Assembly (NCBI GenBank): GCA_934096785.1
Contig: CAKONA010000047.1
Span: 1-7,823, forward strand
Direction: 5' to 3'
From: an uncultured Bacilli bacterium
Lineage (GTDB): Bacteria; Bacillota_I; Bacilli_A; RF39; UBA660
DNA: 7,823 bases
Part shown: positions 6,630-7,823 of the stretch, one piece after another
Position numbering within the stretch: position 1 is the first letter of the stretch
How the letters are laid out: every line of letters starts with the position of its first letter
Translations under genes and position numbers: made by a program
The notes under the pieces: generated by a model
The model's input: only the letters and a program-made list of their open reading frames with translations
Told to the model about the DNA's origin: nothing
Database searches by the model: none

Positions 6630-7693
6630 GAGCATTAGCATTAGAAGGTGGCGGGGCAAGAGGTGCATATGAAGCTGGGGCAATAAAAGCTCTAACAAAA
6701 AAGAAAATATATTTTGATGCAGTCGCAGGTACATCTATAGGAGCTATAAACGCAGCATTTTATGCATGTAATAATCTAGATGGAATGTACAAACTATGGG
6801 AAAACACCAACAGTAAAGAATTATTCGGAGTAGATGGAGACTTCCTTAACGATATTTCAAATTACAAGTTTGATTTAGAAGAAATACAAAATAATAAAGA
6901 AGATATAATAAACATAATTAAAAATTCAGGAGTAGACACTACAAATATTAGAAAAATACTAACAAAGAATCTAAGTGAAACAAAACTAAATAAAAGTAAA
7001 ATAAACTTTGGACTCGTAACATTCAATATTAGTGATTTAAAACCAGTAGAAATATTTAAAAAAGATATGAAGAAAGGTACCTTTATTGATTATGTAATCG
7101 CAAGTGCATATCTTCCAGGATTCAAACAAGAAAGAATCATTGATAACAAGTATTACCTAGACGGTGGAGTACATATGAGATGTCCAATAGATATGTTAGA
7201 AGACGCAGGGTATGACGAAATATATGCAGTAAGAGCATGGAAAAACAAACTATTAAAGTACAAACTAAAGAAAGGTGTAAAACTACATATAATAAAACCA
7301 AGAGAAGACTTAGGTTCAATACTAGTATTTACAAAAGATGTATCAATCTATAGAATGAATCTAGGCTACTATGACACATTAAAATACTTAGATAATCTAG
7401 ATGGAAACAAATACTATTTTAAATACAAAAGTGAAGAGTACTATGAAAGATTATTTGATAAAAAAGACCTAAAGAAAATGATTAAAACTTATAACAAAGG
7501 ACTACCACCTAAATCTACAAAAGACTTTATAATTAAAGTTTTAGAAAAAGTATGTAAACAAAAAGATATAGAAAGATTCAAAATATATAACATTCCATAT
7601 CTAATTACAAAATTAAAATATATAACAGCTGGAGACACTAAAAACCAATATTATGAATTCATAAGAACTATAAAAGTTGATTTTGAAGATTAA
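6626..7693 (+). CDS. Patatin-like phospholipase/acyl hydrolase
   Basis: This 355-residue protein has the patatin Ser-Asp catalytic dyad set. EGGGARGAYEAG (7-18) is the glycine-rich oxyanion loop, GTSIG (35-39) carries nucleophile S37, and LDGG (178-181) carries D179. The core covers about residues 1-230; the remaining roughly 120 residues are Lys/Tyr-rich and have no motif I recognise. No signal peptide or clear membrane segment is visible, so it is probably cytoplasmic or peripherally bound to the inner face. The family hydrolyses acyl esters of phospholipids or neutral lipids; the substrate here is unknown. The ATG overlaps the PAP2 stop as ATGA, with AAGGAG (6612-6617) eight bases upstream, giving both its own ribosome site and translational coupling. 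The pairing suggests joint lipid turnover. No convincing terminator follows before the tRNA promoter. Confidence 0.92.
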   Translation: MRALALEGGGARGAYEAGAIKALTKKKIYFDAVAGTSIGAINAAFYACNNLDGMYKLWENTNSKELFGVDGDFLNDISNYKFDLEEIQNNKEDIINIIKNSGVDTTNIRKILTKNLSETKLNKSKINFGLVTFNISDLKPVEIFKKDMKKGTFIDYVIASAYLPGFKQERIIDNKYYLDGGVHMRCPIDMLEDAGYDEIYAVRAWKNKLLKYKLKKGVKLHIIKPREDLGSILVFTKDVSIYRMNLGYYDTLKYLDNLDGNKYYFKYKSEEYYERLFDKKDLKKMIKTYNKGLPPKSTKDFIIKVLEKVCKQKDIERFKIYNIPYLITKLKYITAGDTKNQYYEFIRTIKVDFED

Positions 7694-7707
7694 AATCGTT
7701 AAAAAGT

Positions 7708-7751
7708 GCTTGCAAAATGAATAAATTATTGCTAAAATATTATTTGCAAGC
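7708..7751. repeat. 9-bp inverted repeat flanking the tRNA promoter
   Basis: GCTTGCAAA (7708-7716) and TTTGCAAGC (7743-7751) are exact inverted copies, 26 bases apart. The left arm contains the -35 hexamer, and the right arm covers the expected transcription start and ends directly before the tRNA. It may be an operator or chance; the loop is too long for a terminator. Confidence 0.55.
7710..7738 (+). promoter_or_regulatory. Promoter of tRNA-Gly
   Basis: TTGCAA (7710-7715), a 17-base spacer and TAAAAT (7733-7738) preceded by TGC (extended -10) form a good promoter. The expected start near 7745 leaves a tRNA leader of about five to eight bases. Confidence 0.7.
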
Positions 7752-7823
7752 GCAGGTATAGTTCAACGGTTAGAATGTGGCCTTGCCAAGGCTAAGATGC
7801 CGGTTCGATTCCGGTTACTTGCT
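7752..7823 (+). tRNA. tRNA-Gly with anticodon GCC
   Basis: A complete 72-base cloverleaf folds by hand. The acceptor stem GCAGGTA pairs with TACTTGC (7816-7822, one G-U). The D-arm is GTTC/GAAT with loop AACGGTTA, and the anticodon stem TGGCC/GGCTA holds loop TTGCCAA with GCC at 34-36. A four-base variable loop and a T-arm with TTCGATT follow. The discriminator is U73 at 7823, as expected for bacterial tRNA-Gly. The window ends here, so whether CCA is encoded cannot be seen. The gene has its own promoter, independent of the patatin gene. Confidence 0.95.

Noticed and set aside
7679..7697. GATTTT/AAAATC hairpin at the end of the patatin gene as terminator
   Set aside because: The six-base stem is nearly all A-T and no T-run follows it.
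7746..7823. tRNA starting at GCAAGCG (7746)
   Set aside because: That register gives a mismatch in the acceptor and spoils the D-arm; starting at 7752 gives a regular 72-base cloverleaf.
1..7823. CRISPR array, insertion sequence, toxin-antitoxin or phage system
   Set aside because: No spaced direct repeats, transposase, integrase or paired small toxin genes were found on either strand.

Overview
The window is strongly AT-rich. AGA dominates among Arg codons, ATA and TTA/CTA are frequent, and Shine-Dalgarno sites are of the AGGAGGTG type. The genetic code looks standard: TGA ends one gene (the PAP2 phosphatase) and Trp residues are TGG. Together with an LTA-synthase-type sulfatase, a YkuD L,D-transpeptidase and an OGG1-type glycosylase, this suggests a walled, low-GC Gram-positive (Bacillota, perhaps an Erysipelotrichia/RF39-like or clostridial lineage). 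That placement is inference. The window is gene-dense, has no gene-free stretch over about 100 bases, and shows no mobile element, CRISPR array or rRNA.

Left part, minus strand (1-1979): a cation diffusion facilitator (CDF) metal transporter is followed by an FAD-dependent oxidoreductase of the phytoene-desaturase/CrtI type, which runs off the left edge. A good intrinsic terminator lies between them, and an extended -10 promoter for the oxidoreductase is packed into the same bases, so the two genes are probably transcribed separately.

Middle part, plus strand (2016-4952): a clear sigma-A-type promoter opens an operon. It contains a 41-residue single-span membrane microprotein missing from simple ORF lists, a 640-residue LtaS-type glycerophosphate transferase, and an OGG1-type 8-oxoguanine DNA glycosylase. 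The operon ends in a hairpin-plus-T terminator that includes the glycosylase stop codon. The microprotein and the LtaS-like protein are in the same frame, separated by exactly one TAA, which is the oddest feature of the window.

Right part, plus strand (4964-7823): an anchored L,D-transpeptidase with Ig-like repeats has its own promoter. A PAP2 phosphatase follows, whose only plausible promoter would start transcription at or beside the ATG, making it a leaderless-mRNA candidate. A patatin-like lipase overlaps it by 4 bases (ATGA). A complete tRNA-Gly(GCC) with its own promoter closes the window, its last base being the discriminator.

Together the middle and right genes look like envelope upkeep: polymer synthesis on lipid anchors, peptidoglycan cross-linking, lipid phosphate removal and acyl-lipid hydrolysis. 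I see no convincing new multi-gene system. The points worth a second look are the single-stop arrangement before the LtaS-like gene, altered pocket residues in the glycosylase, terminator-promoter overlaps, very short or absent 5' leaders, and the inverted repeat around the tRNA promoter.
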